Under the pieces are notes generated by a model. It worked only from the letters and a program-made list of their open reading frames with translations. It was not told where the DNA came from and did no database searches. A DNA stretch of 64,000 bases, from assembly GCA_933228895.1 (NCBI GenBank), contig OW121856.1, forward strand, positions 21,965,805 through 22,029,804, given 5' to 3'. The position numbers and the translations under genes were made by a program. This document shows, piece by piece, positions 21,950 through 33,120 of the stretch (position 1 is its first letter; every line of letters begins with the position of its first letter). Origin of the DNA: Platycnemis pennipes (taxonomy: Eukaryota; Arthropoda; Insecta; Odonata; Platycnemididae).

Positions 21950-22850
21950 TGTCGCTGTGCGTATCAGCCAGGGCAAGAAGATTTTTAACTTCAATTGCTA
22001 AGTTTACCTCAGTTTTCTTCAACACGCCTGATACTGAAATTAATCGATCTGATTGTGAGACTAAAAATGATGTCTGGAATAAATCTTCATTTGTTGCCTA
22101 CCTAGACAATTTCCCCGTGTGATACTCCCGGTATCTTCTTATATCCTTATTATTTTCCTTAATGACTTCTTCTGAGAAGTGTCCAATTGGAATAAATGAT
22201 TCCTTGGAAATAGCTGCTAAGTGGATCAGCATCTTATGCACAGTAGATGGCATGTAATACCGTGCGTAGATTTGGACATTCAGATCTGTTTCTTGATTAG
22301 TTTTGCAGCCGTTTCGAGGCGTTTGCTGCTATAGTTAATTGAAGCAGTTAGGGCTAATTCAGCTGGCGATGTGGTGACTCTGATTTCTTCTTCTCTTTTC
22401 TCTTTCGCTTGACTCCTCAAATAATTTTTTTGGCCGTCGCCCTTTTTCAGCACAATCTTGCGAAAATGCAAAATATTATTTTATTACTAACCAATAAAAT
22501 ATGGACGTCTTATCAATTAATCGTAATTGCAAAAATGGATAATCACCGTGCGTACTGGGAAGACATGCACATGAAGAAAGTTTAAACTCCAGCCATAACC
22601 AGTTTTTGAACTTTTTCCTGAAAAATTCATCCGCACGCGAGCTTTGTTCCCACTTTTCCAGATACTTGGGGAAAAAAATTTCTGCATGCAGCGCATCAGA
22701 ATATTTTTGGCAGCAACATCTCCGTTCATATTCAATTCAGCAATCAAGTATTCCAGAACGTATTGTTTCTTTAAAGAATATCTATTTCGCTTCATAAATT
22801 TCTCGTTCAACTCAAGGTTCGTTATCTCTATGACGCCCATTAAAAACTCT
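21950..22850 (-). pseudogene. Remnant of a transposon-type protein gene, minus strand
   Basis: Three consecutive minus-strand frames read as pieces of one protein. The first (22840 down to 22517) starts MGVIEITNLELNEKFMKR and contains SGKSSKTGYGWS. The second (22471 down to 22280) includes SPAELALTASINYSSKRLE. The third, down to about 21950, reads YYMPSTVHKMLIHLAAIS, PIGHFSEEVIKENNKDIRR and YREYHTGKLSR, with an internal stop, ending in an acidic DTHSDNESD tail. The Y-M-P-(S/T)-x-H-K-x-L-I-H and (S)EE-x3-N-K-x-x-R-x-(Y/F)-R pattern resembles a repetitive arthropod protein family associated with transposons that I recall but cannot name. Stops and frame breaks show it is dead. Confidence 0.45.
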
Positions 22851-23140
22851 TAATACATAATCTTTTAGGGCAAAAACGAGAACGTTAAACCAAATATAAG
22901 AAAATTCTATGCCAATCACAAAAGAGATCAATCAATAAAAATAAAATCAATAAAAAGTGCAAAACTAAGAATGATGAATTAAATGTGGAACAAGGAATGG
23001 GAATAAACTTTTCTATTCTTTTCTGGCGTATATTGATGGTTAGGTGTCAGGCAGGAGAGGTGTTTCTTTCCTCTGAGCAGGACAAGCTTTCCTCTACGCG
23101 TAGCATATCAAAACACGCTTCTATGCACTTCAAGCTTCTG

Positions 23141-23501
23141 CACTGAGTATATATGAGTTCTGGAACCCTTCTAAGTGTCAGTGCTTAAAACTACGGCAAA
23201 GTTCGTGGGTGGAGACCGTTATCCTCGTTCCGTAGTATTCCAAGAAATCTTAACGCACGTGCAGAAAGAGTTCTGCTTTGGTGGCCTGAGTGCAATCCGT
23301 CCCATCCTCAATGAAGAGCACGCGGCTGGGTATTTTTGGTTTGAAGGCAATAAAAGTGCAACCGTAAGCTGCCCTTTTCATTCGAAATATCTCTTTAGGG
23401 CGGAGATGGAACAGCAAGGGTATTTTGAAACTTTTATTGCTCTGTGGAAGGCCTTATCCTATTTCCAGAAGCGAGTGGTGGACAGGGTGGTTCAGGCGTA
23501 A
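23141..23501 (+). CDS. Unrecognised plus-strand ORF with a promoter-like start
   Basis: A 108-codon open frame (23175-23501) includes AKFVGGDRYPRSVVFQEILT, GGLSAIRPILNEEHAAG and ALSYFQKRVVDRVV. Codons look mildly gene-like. It has no ATG until codon 76 (the first codon is GTG), so an intact eukaryotic gene would need an upstream exon or another start. Just upstream, TATATATG (about 23149) lies about 30 bp before a TCAGTG initiator-like motif (23178-23183), the spacing expected for a core promoter. It could be a terminal exon, a repeat remnant or chance. Confidence 0.25.
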
Positions 23502-24329
23502 TAGAAATATTAAAATATAGGAACACAAAACAATAATTAATTGCTGAGTACACATCTGTAGCTTTTCGTTTGGATTATAATTCGTATCATGGTATAAAGG
23601 CATATGCTAGCACGTAAACCGACCCTCATTAAAAACAAAGATAGACCTCATTGATGAACTTTGGGTTTAGAGGAATATCCAATACGTGAGAAAAGAATAT
23701 AATTTAGTACAAAAAAGTGCAAATTATGTATGAAGATGAAAAATCTGTAACATTCCACCAGAGAACTAGCGATAAAACCACTTGGGTCACTTCGCAGCAG
23801 CTCGGCCGCCGCCGCTGCGGGCCGAAGATGCGGAGCGGTGCGTTGTACCGCTCAACTTAAAACCGTCTGGAGGTCAGATAAGCAAGTATAAGCAAGATTT
23901 TTTTTCTTCATCATGTTTAGTCGGCTTTCCTGCTCATTTCCATATGAAAATACCAGAGGAGCAAAGAGGAGCACAAAAAGATAATGATGCATTTATTAAA
24001 AAAATTACTAAATAATAGATAAATATTTGTAAAAAATTTAAAAGGTCAACCAAGTAGTCAATTGGAACAAAATTACCGGATTTGTATTTTATGAGGTATC
24101 AAAATTCCGTGAAAAAATTATTGAAGGACAATTATGTACTTAAAGCCTTCTACTATCAAGGTGAACTTCACAAAAATTGACAGATTCAACTCGACGGGCA
24201 TTTAACCCTTGATTTACCCAACTTTCACGTGTGATACACATTAATGTGTGCAATAGAGAGACACATTTATTACCCTATTTTGTAGGCCATATCCTTTACA
24301 ATACGCAAACACCATTTAAAGTTTCCTTG

Positions 24330-24557
24330 CAAAAAGTCGAAAAGTTGACTTTTGACCAGGTATTTCCGATTTCGGACCACTGTGCGGCGTCTCGTCACAT
24401 TGTAAGCAAGGAGTACTTCTTATGTGACTCGAATACTCTTCAGGAAGCATTATAGTAGGAGCCGGTTTAACATTGGAATATATCTTCCACCGTCTGGGTA
24501 CGAACCCGGGCACACGGAATGAGAGGTCAGTACCCTAGCCACTACACCAACCATTCT
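24330..24557 (-). repeat. tRNA-headed SINE-like repeat, minus strand
   Basis: On the minus strand the head reads TTGGTGTAGTGGCTAGGG (A-box, 24533-24550) and CCCGGGTTCGTACCCAGA (B-box, about 24493-24509). The body continues to a CGCACAGTGGTCCGAAATCGG segment (about 24372-24392) that is related to 21404-21425. Confidence 0.5.
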
Positions 24558-26481
24558 TGAGTACGCGGCCTTTAATGTGTGTCTCTCCCGTAACATGTAT
24601 TGCTTTGGATTTGCCTGCTTCGTGACGTTCCGGTGTTGCTAGTTACCTACTTCGTATTGTTTTGAGTCTAACACTGAATTCTCGCTTTTATCCTTGGTTT
24701 GCTTGAAAGCCAATGAGAGGAAATGCTGCTTTTTGATATTATTATTATGAAATGCTGGAAATTTATTAGGTATTAAGATATTCTGAACGCACAACTCTAT
24801 AAATAGGTATGCTAAAAGCTTCAAAAAACCTAATGAAGCCTATATTTAAGAAAAGTATCTGCAAATACAGCGAAAAATATTAGTAAATGATTCGATTGCT
24901 AATACATGACATGGGATGCCGAATCAATTAATGAGGAAGCATCCGGCCTGATGCCTTAGTAGACGGCGTATGCCATAGCATTGCTATAGAAAACCTGTTA
25001 AGTCGTGTATTCGTATGCAAATGCACTTGTTTATGAATATAAACGGGAGAGAATTAAGGTACTATGGATGATATGAAGGGGCAAGAAATTTTACGATTTG
25101 CGAGGAGAAATTGAGAAGGGATGGGGCCGAGAGATGAATGAAGTATAAAGTGCACTCCAATAAAACCTACACTAACCGGTGGAAAATTATCAGCAGTAAA
25201 AATGTACTCGTAAATAAGGAGGGAGTATGTACTGGAAGCGGAATGTTCCCTAGCGAAATTCATGATTCATTTTGTCATGAGAGTTCTTGATATCACCATA
25301 TGCGATGCGTGATAATATTACATTTATTATTGCCCTATATAAAGAGGATAAAATGATGGGAGGTAGAAGGTATGAGGGGCTGAAGAGGGACATCGTGTGA
25401 AATTTAGGGTGTGGGAAGAATCACATGTCCATTTAGTCCTACCTTCACCGGTAGAAATCTAATAATAATAATAAAATATAAAAGAGGCTGGAAATTTGAT
25501 GGTGGGCCAGGAGTTGGCATACGCTTACGAGTGTATTTTCAAATTTTTTTATCATAGTAGCTTTACTGGCCTTTTATTTTCCGTTCACTTGTCAGTTTTT
25601 ACATTTTCCGTGCGCACAGTCCGGTCGACCGGCATTATTGCACTAGGGATCCTCTTGTCCCATACTTCTTTCCCTCTTATCGCTGGAGTTGGGCTCAACG
25701 TTTCCATGTATTATCCATCCTGATGCCTTTGTCCAACAAAAATGTAACAAAAGTTACAGATTAAAAGGAAAATAAAAACATTATGTGCCGCGTTCATGGT
25801 CTTGGAACCCTGGGCATTTCGTGGGAAGGGTATTAACTTTAGAGATTACGCATGGACCAGTTCAGTTTCGCCCCTCCTAAAGCAAAATTTTTGCCCCAAA
25901 TGCATTATTGCTCAAAAGAGTTGCCAATGATCAATATTTCAGCCCTCTCTTGCGTATTTAGAGCTTAAAAATAATAAACATAATTGGAATATATACTAAG
26001 GAGATAAGAAAATCTCTAATAAGAACGTCAAAGAATTCTTGGACTGCAAAATCTCATCAGCCCTTTGCGTCGTGTGATTCTAAGGCACAAATACGACTAC
26101 ATAGGAATAATCCTGTAAAAATACATTCTTTAGAAGACGTGATGGGAAGGTGACGTGAAAGAAATAGAGACGCATTTGTGAACTATTATTTTTAGGTAGT
26201 AATAGAAAATGAGGAATTAACATGCTGTTCCCACTGCCAATGGGTCTACAAATCAATGTAAGGAATAATAATGGGTGAATATTTCTGTTTAAAACCTGGA
26301 ATAGTTGTATTCAAAGTAATCGCTGAATGTTATTGCTCATGGAAAACGATTATTTTAATTGGATAGAATATTTACTTGCATATTAAAGACATCTGGAAGA
26401 ATATAAATAGCTTACATTTGATTGAATTAATCGAATTTCCTATTAACTTAAATAGAAAGTTAAAGTGAAACGACAAATTAC
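24558..26481. other. AT-rich DNA without a supported gene
   Basis: No coding exon or mobile element was recognised. An (ATA)n run lies at about 25461-25474. Confidence 0.4.
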
Positions 26482-26647
26482 CTTTTGAATTGACTCCAAT
26501 GTTTCTCTCTATGATTTCTCTGACATCTTGGTGCTGATTAATAAGAACGAGAGCATAGGGAAGCAGCTGAGAGCAGTTTACCCCCTCATAGTGTGAGGTC
26601 ATAATAGACAACGTAGTAACTGAATAGGTGAGTGAAATGTAGATAAT
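26482..26647 (-). CDS. Candidate internal coding exon, unrecognised gene
   Basis: A minus-strand segment of 166 bp is bounded by a pyrimidine-rich acceptor (AATTTTTCAG, ending at 26648) and a donor AAAAG|GTAATT (26482/26481). It is open throughout: it starts IIYISLTYSVTTLSIM and includes SHYEGVNCSQLLPYALVLIN and QHQDVREIIERNIG. It begins in phase 0 and ends one base into a codon. The peptide looks like a helical, folded protein, not a repeat, but I do not recognise the family. No neighbouring exons were found, so introns would be long. It could still be a decayed repeat. Confidence 0.4.
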
Positions 26648-26939
26648 CTGAAAAATTAATTTTTATTTACCTTATGCCTTATAAATGTTTATATTACTTC
26701 GTAAATGCTAAGCATTTAGTTTTCACGTGCCAGGTAGATGCACGGGTAACAAGTTTTTCTAATGAACTAGCATTATGCTTATTAGTTACATGAAATTGGT
26801 GCACGTTTGGTGATTATTCACGGACTCAAGGTGACTTGCAAGGCACTCTAAGGGCTTTTAGAGATGAACATGTTGGTTTGATCTCAGCAACCTATAGCTG
26901 CAGCCAAATCAGAGCATTCAAAAATCCAGCACCGAGTAG

Positions 26940-27550
26940 ATAACAAGATTTGGCCCCAAAAAACCCTCCGCTGAAAGTGCGCCAGACCCCCTGGTGGCCT
27001 CTCTCGAATGTGAACGCCGAATTAATCGCGAACGGGCGCGTATTCGCAACCGCGGATGTGTATATCGCCAACACACACAAGTGGCGGTAGGAGAGAGGGC
27101 GAGGGGTACAGCGTGAGGGGAACGGGCGCTGGCCGGGATGATTCACTTCTCTTGTCCGGTTAATTCTTTGCGGATTTTTGGGGTGTGGGGGAGGGAGCTT
27201 GGGCTCAGGAGAAAAGGGTAGGGCATTACTCTTTTTTGGCTCTGGGAGGGATGGTGCTAGCATCACGCTGTGTTCCCGCTCTCCCTACGCCCTCCCTTCA
27301 CTCCTCTTCCGCCTTTTTCGATTGCAAGCGGACGGGGATGATGACAGCACTTCGATATATTGCACATACTTCCCACCCGGATTGGCACCGCTGGCACACA
27401 GTCGTATGTTACCATTCTGTGAATACCTGTTTTTAGTTGCTTGTGACTGCTGTGGTTTATTGGGATTGCTAAACCTGATTCTACTACAGTGGTCAGGGCT
27501 GAATTGGAATCCCATTAATGTGTTATTCAGCGTTAGCGGGAGAGCCTAAG
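26940..27550. other. GC/CpG-rich island
   Basis: GC-rich with many CpG between about 26990 and 27160, then G-rich. It includes CCCCCTGGTGGCC (about 26985) and several overlapping low-complexity frames on both strands that I do not accept as genes. It could be a promoter. Confidence 0.35.
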
Positions 27551-27659
27551 GATTATTAAGTTTTTTGGACGCTTTGTCGATCTAATGTTGATTTTGGATT
27601 AGTTTAAATCACAATAAAACTGGAATTATATGGTTGAGGAAGAAAACATGGGCAAAACA

Positions 27660-28110
27660 ATTTAAAATGGGGAACTCAATGGTTGGAAAAGTTGCTCTAG
27701 AAATTTACTGGTAGCATATTGGCCAAAGGTGAGTAAGGTAGTGTTGATGTATGGAGAAATGTGTTTGGATTCGAAAGAGCTTCTTCTGGGATAACTTGTT
27801 AGAAGAACCTTGAGCAGGGATGAAAACATAAGGTTCGTAAATAGCTAGTTATGCATGGATCAAAGTTGGACTACGGCAATATGACGAGAAAATGTTGGAA
27901 GCTATAGAAATGTAGATTTGAATAGAAGAGAATATGGGTACAAATGATTGGCCCTTTCTATTCCAATCAAATCATAGGGATAAATTAATCTGTCAGGGAA
28001 CAAATGAAGGGTTGATGAAGAGGTTTTATTAGGGAGGAACAAATATTGCTTGCATAAATAAGGAGGGGAACACTATGAGGAGAAAAAGGCTCAATGGATA
28101 AAAGAATACT
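27660..28110 (+). pseudogene. RTE-like LINE remnant
   Basis: Decayed plus-strand frames contain EKMLEAIEM (about 27888), then N-EGLMKRF (about 28004) and other pieces that align by eye with the conserved C-terminal region (LEAxEMW … W-x-x-RxxR). Many stops. The match is weaker than for the other copies. Confidence 0.4.
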
Positions 28111-29849
28111 GAATATTGCTATCGAATATAGTGTACCTACTGTGTGTGCCATGTTATTGCGATATGATGATATGAATGGCTAGGCATGTGGGTAGGAAAG
28201 GTGCATATTTTAGTGGACAAATATAATAGTCTACACCTGAGACACTTATAGAAAAATAACAATATTCATTCTGTGGATATCTGTTCATAGTTTCTTTGAA
28301 TGAAATGGTTTCATCGTATCATTGGAAACGATTTTAGCAAATAAATGTATTGATGGTGAAAGAAGAATGAAAAATTTAAATGTGTGCGTTAGGTAAGGTT
28401 AGAAGAATTTTGATGGACGGAAAGTTGGCTGAATGATAAACAGTGATCATGGTGGAGGAGGAGAGGTGGTAGCTTGTGGAAATTAGGAGGAGGCAGGTTA
28501 TTAATATGAAAAAGGGGTAGTAAAAAGGTCCAAATTTAAGTACCATTTTCCCAGACACTTAAAAGCCGATAAAAGAATGAAGTTAATGGTAAAAATATAT
28601 TTTAAAAGTTATGTAATTAGTGGAAAATATGTTGATCTTAGGAGCGAAATTTCTTCTGGAAGTAGCGTGCAAATAGAAGAATACAAATAAAAATACGAAC
28701 CTTCAAAACAATCTACACTTCTGTATTCTGAACTATTATTCAAGCCATAAATTCATAACTAGATAGAAATATAAAACGTAGGACCATCACTTGGGCTTTT
28801 TGCCCAGCCAGGACTAGGTGGCTAATGATTAGATGACTTTCCGCCACGATTATCGACTCTATTTTACCCGCCTATCTCGCTTCACTCCTTCCGGAGTGTT
28901 TTCGGGGGAGTAATGCAGTGGTGATGTAGATTTGAACGGAATGGGTGCCATCCGCGGCACACGGAAATTGTGGCTCCGTGAATCTAATGATCCGGTCGAT
29001 AATTTATGTCGTTCAAAGTCGTAAATTGGCAACTTGATTATTGCATTTTCGTTCCGAAAATATTGGCTTTTGAAATCATCCACGTGACTTGATTGCAGAA
29101 TGGATTCCGGAGTCACCTCTGCTTTATTTGGTTGTTTCAGGCCAGGCAGAGAAATATTTCCAAACGTACGCCTATTTTTGAGAGGAAAATGTGTGAAATT
29201 ACCATCAACATATCATAACGCCAAGTAGATAGCTGGGTCAACCATAAAAATTCAGGTTTATGTACAACGGAAAAAGGCACTTTCAAATCTTCCCCACTTC
29301 CGAAGTGAGTTATCAGGATGTGTTGATTCCGGTTTCCATGCTCAACTTGTGAATACTTCATAGCTCGAACTTGTTGTGTGTGATTGGCCTTAAAGGATAG
29401 ATGCTGTGAACAGAGATGAGAGAAAATTGCATGTGAGCTTTCGTGATTCAACCATGAGGGAGGATGCATAAGGTTTTATAATTTTGAAAATCCGGAGATA
29501 AAATGTGATTTATTCATATTTTATTTTAAGCATGTAATCAACTTATTATGGTGATAATATCCTTTATTGGATTACTAAAGAAAGTAATAATGCCGTAGCA
29601 TTAGTACCTAATCAAGTTCACCTCTTGGAAAATTGGCATCACTCAAAAATAAAATCAACTGCTACATTCCCCACGGTTATTATTATTCACTCAACTAGTT
29701 TTATCCTGTTCATGTCATACTCAATAGGCGAGTTTGATTTTCATAAGTATCTCAAGGGATAAAAACCAGTTTATTGAATAACACTAAATGGTAGAGATAT
29801 AATGTATCTATTGGAGATCTATTTATTCTTTCCTATCTACATATTAACC
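28111..29849. other. AT-rich DNA without a supported gene
   Basis: No supported feature. Minus-strand frames at 28859-29116 and 29137-29469 have no splice or promoter context and no recognisable family. Confidence 0.4.
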
Positions 29850-30109
29850 GAACTGGATAGAAAGAGTGTGTTCTAATGCATGTCGAAAATGGTGTCGTAT
29901 GTCTGCCTATAGATTGATCGCTCGTGTAAGAACAATTCAAAGGTGTGTGGCTGGATGAACTGAACTGTGATTGAACTGGATGAACTGGATGAAATGACAT
30001 GTGGCTGAACTGGATAGAAAGAGAGTGTTCTAATGCATGTCGAAAATGGTGTCGTATATCTACCTATAGATTATTCGCTAGTGTAAGAACAATTCAAAGG
30101 TGTGTGGCT
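29850..30109. repeat. Diverged direct duplication, 103 bp
   Basis: The unit at 29850-29952 recurs at 30007-30109 with only a few differences. Both begin GAACTGGATAGAAAGAG and end AAAGGTGTGTGGCT. The 54-bp spacer is itself built from GGATGAACTG-type short repeats. Confidence 0.8.
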
Positions 30110-33002
30110 TAGGTCCCAATGGTGGACATAATACACGTTTAACGACCGCAAATTTGTGGAAGAGTACCGTCCAGGCCTTTCAAGCCTTCACCCTTCCCTC
30201 TCACCCATTGAACGCCCTCCGATATTTGTTTTTGACCACGATTTCGCGAAGGCAAACAGAGATTAAGGTGGGTCCACATTTTGGGAGGAGAAATGGAGCT
30301 CATGTCCGTTAACTGCTGTGGTCCATGCTCCCATGAGCTGACGAAAGTTTTTTGTTAATCAGAGAGCCGATCTCTTTTATCTTTGCTCCACCGAATGCCA
30401 CCACGGAACGTATGTTGGAGATAATGAGAATCGGGAAGAGAGCGGTTTTCCCACTTCTAAATAATTGTTTAAGGCTAACTAATCTATTTGCATCCACAAA
30501 TCGGCTTTATCGCGATTGGACAAGAGGACATAAAATCCCTTTAAAACTTTAAGGTTCGCACATAAAGCCAAGGCCGCCTTTCATTCATGAATTTTATCCT
30601 AGGTTTTAGATTATTTATGATGTTTTACGCTGAAATTCATGTTAATTTAGGAACATTTTTTCATGTTATTAAATGTCAAGTCATCATTTAATGGCTAATC
30701 GAATAAATTTTCCCTGGCATTTCCCGAAAAATATTCATCATTTAACCTATTATTTCACATATTTTTATTTTTCAAATTGGAAATGCTATTGTCTGTTGAG
30801 TGCTTATTATTGTTTTGTGAAATAGGGATTAATTTTTGAAATGATTTGAAACTGTGAGAGTCGTCAAAATTTATTCTTAGCTTTTCTCTACAGAATTTCC
30901 CATCTTTCGGGGTCACCTTTATTTTTATGCCCTGAATCATTAACGTTTATGAGAATTCATATTTCGATAAGTATTCGGAACTGAACGGTCTGGTTCAAAA
31001 TTAAATTCAGGAATATTGGTTCCGGGGTTTTCCCTATAAAGGTCCATAATCTTGTACATAGTTTTGGATTACTGAGTTAATAAAGTTGCCCTGATAGAAA
31101 TACTGTTTATTCCCTCAAGGTTTTTTTTCTTGTTTAACGTTAGTCTAAGTATCTACTCTACTACTGCATGTCATTATCTGAGTTTTCTTTGTATTGATAT
31201 TGAGTTGATAATTCGCCATTTTATTTTCAATGTTTTCCATATCCTTCTGTCTCTAGCATGGCCGCCATGTCAAATTAAAATATGCTGTTTTTCTCCCAGT
31301 GGATATTAACTCCTGAAATTTTCTCTTTCATTTTATTGGTGGCTTTCAGTATTTAGGCCTTAAAAAGTGTAGGAGACAATTCACGACCTTGTTTCATTAT
31401 TTATCTTGCTGCTCTGCTACTGGGTAAAAAATTTTTAAAAGCCACATAGTTTTTGCACCAGCTCTAGATAATTATTCAGTCCCTGTGTGATACAACATTT
31501 TCATTTAGAATACTTAGCATTGAATTCTATTCTACGTTATTCATACGATTTTCCAAAACTAAAAATGCAAGATAATTCGGTACTTTTTTCTTGATTCTAT
31601 TTTTTTGTGAGTAGCCTGATTGCCAACATCTTGATAGTCCACATTCTTGATAGTCCAAATAGTTTAACTTGCGCCCTAGTTTATATGAAATTTTAATTGG
31701 TCATCCTACAGGAACACCTCATCTTTTCGTTCTTTGATTTTTATGTAATTCTGTTCAATACTGTAGAAGCATGCAGGTATTATCCGGATTAAAGAAGATA
31801 TATTAACACAATATATTTCTTATACTAATTTCCTAGGTATAGATTTCACAGAAAATCTACGAAATTAAAAAAAAACACTTAAACCATGGCTTGAAAGTAA
31901 TTTTTATGAAGCACTGTACACCCGAGGAAAGTTCCCTTCCTAATAATTGAGTGTTGACTATTCTAGCCCATCACTATGGATGCGATATGCTAGAAGTTTT
32001 CATGACCCCTTTGATCGTGTGACGTGTACGAAACGCTGCCACATACCGACTATGCGAAAGCCATTTGTACTCTGGCCAAAATTCGCACTCCATTGTGTTC
32101 TGAACAAGAGGTTGGTGTAAGAGCATGGTGCTTGTATACTTTTTGGGACACCATGAAGCAGCCAAATATGATGGCAATTAGTCGGGCAGATAATGCGTTA
32201 GATGAGGAAAGATTCTGACTTTAGGCTGAGTAAAAATCACTGTCAAAAAACATGTAAAGGATGCAAATAATGTGAAATACAGAAAAAAATTACGCGGCTG
32301 ATTGTTTTTTGGGCTTTGGAATGGAGTTGAAAACGAAGAATTCATCGTCACCGAATATCTAAGTTTGAATGAGACTAGAAACTATCGGGCTCCAGAGATG
32401 AGATTTTTATAGATCATTTCAAGTCCATTTTGGTGCTTATGAGTGTCAGCGCTGTTCCTTAACCTCGATAATCCCATCTCTATATCACATTAGGGTCTGC
32501 CTCCCTTATTCAGTTCACCCTTTTCTTCTCCTCATGATTATATACTTATCTACAACGGCCTCATAATAAAGCGTTTCCCTTAGTTACCTGGTCCATCCAC
32601 AGTTCATCTACTCCTTCCCTTGGAAATTAGGACACGAACTATGGATAATTAGGAGAACAGCTATGAATAGGTGGTGATAAGATGTACATAGGCTCTCAAT
32701 GAGAGATGAGAAAGGGAACTTGGCATTTTGCACTCTACCCTACACCCTCCAAAATGTCAAACCTCATCCGAAATACCCGACTGTGCTATATACTAATGGT
32801 TCCTAAGCTTGTTTTCACTTGCACACCCAAAGGTTGTCCATTTTCCTAATCTGTACTTTCCCTATGTGTATCTTTGATACTTTTTTGTAACTTATGTAGT
32901 TGCTCTCTAGAAATCTCAATAGAGATGCAGGGTATGCCCTCAGCCAAACGTGGAGACCCATTATTCGAAAAATCAGAGAAGGGAGGAGGAAGAGGGAAAG
33001 CA
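30110..33002. other. AT-rich DNA without a supported gene
   Basis: No supported gene. A small tandem (CTTGATAGTCCA twice, at about 31631-31658) is present. The open frame at 32024-32218 (plus) is unrecognised. Confidence 0.4.
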
Positions 33003-33120
33003 GCCAATCAGGAGTCACATGACTCAACTGGGACCAGATATATAAGGGCGACTAATCTTATCCCGGCATCAAACGCCCTGAGGATGATGGCGGTGTCAGC
33101 CATTGAAACGTTGGCAACTG
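33003..33120 (+). promoter_or_regulatory. CCAAT/TATA promoter-like module with hammerhead-like motif
   Basis: CCAAT (33004-33008) is followed 35 bp on by TATATAAG (33039-33046). About 32 bp downstream of the TATA box lies CTGAGGA (33078-33084), then a stem GATGGC/GCCATT with a 7-nt loop, then GAAAC (33105-33109). CTGANGA…GAAA is the conserved core of hammerhead ribozymes, which occur at the starts of Penelope-like retroelements. An extra T between the core and stem II, and a short closing stem (GCC/GGC), weaken the case. A related but more decayed motif occurs at 35898. Confidence 0.35.
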
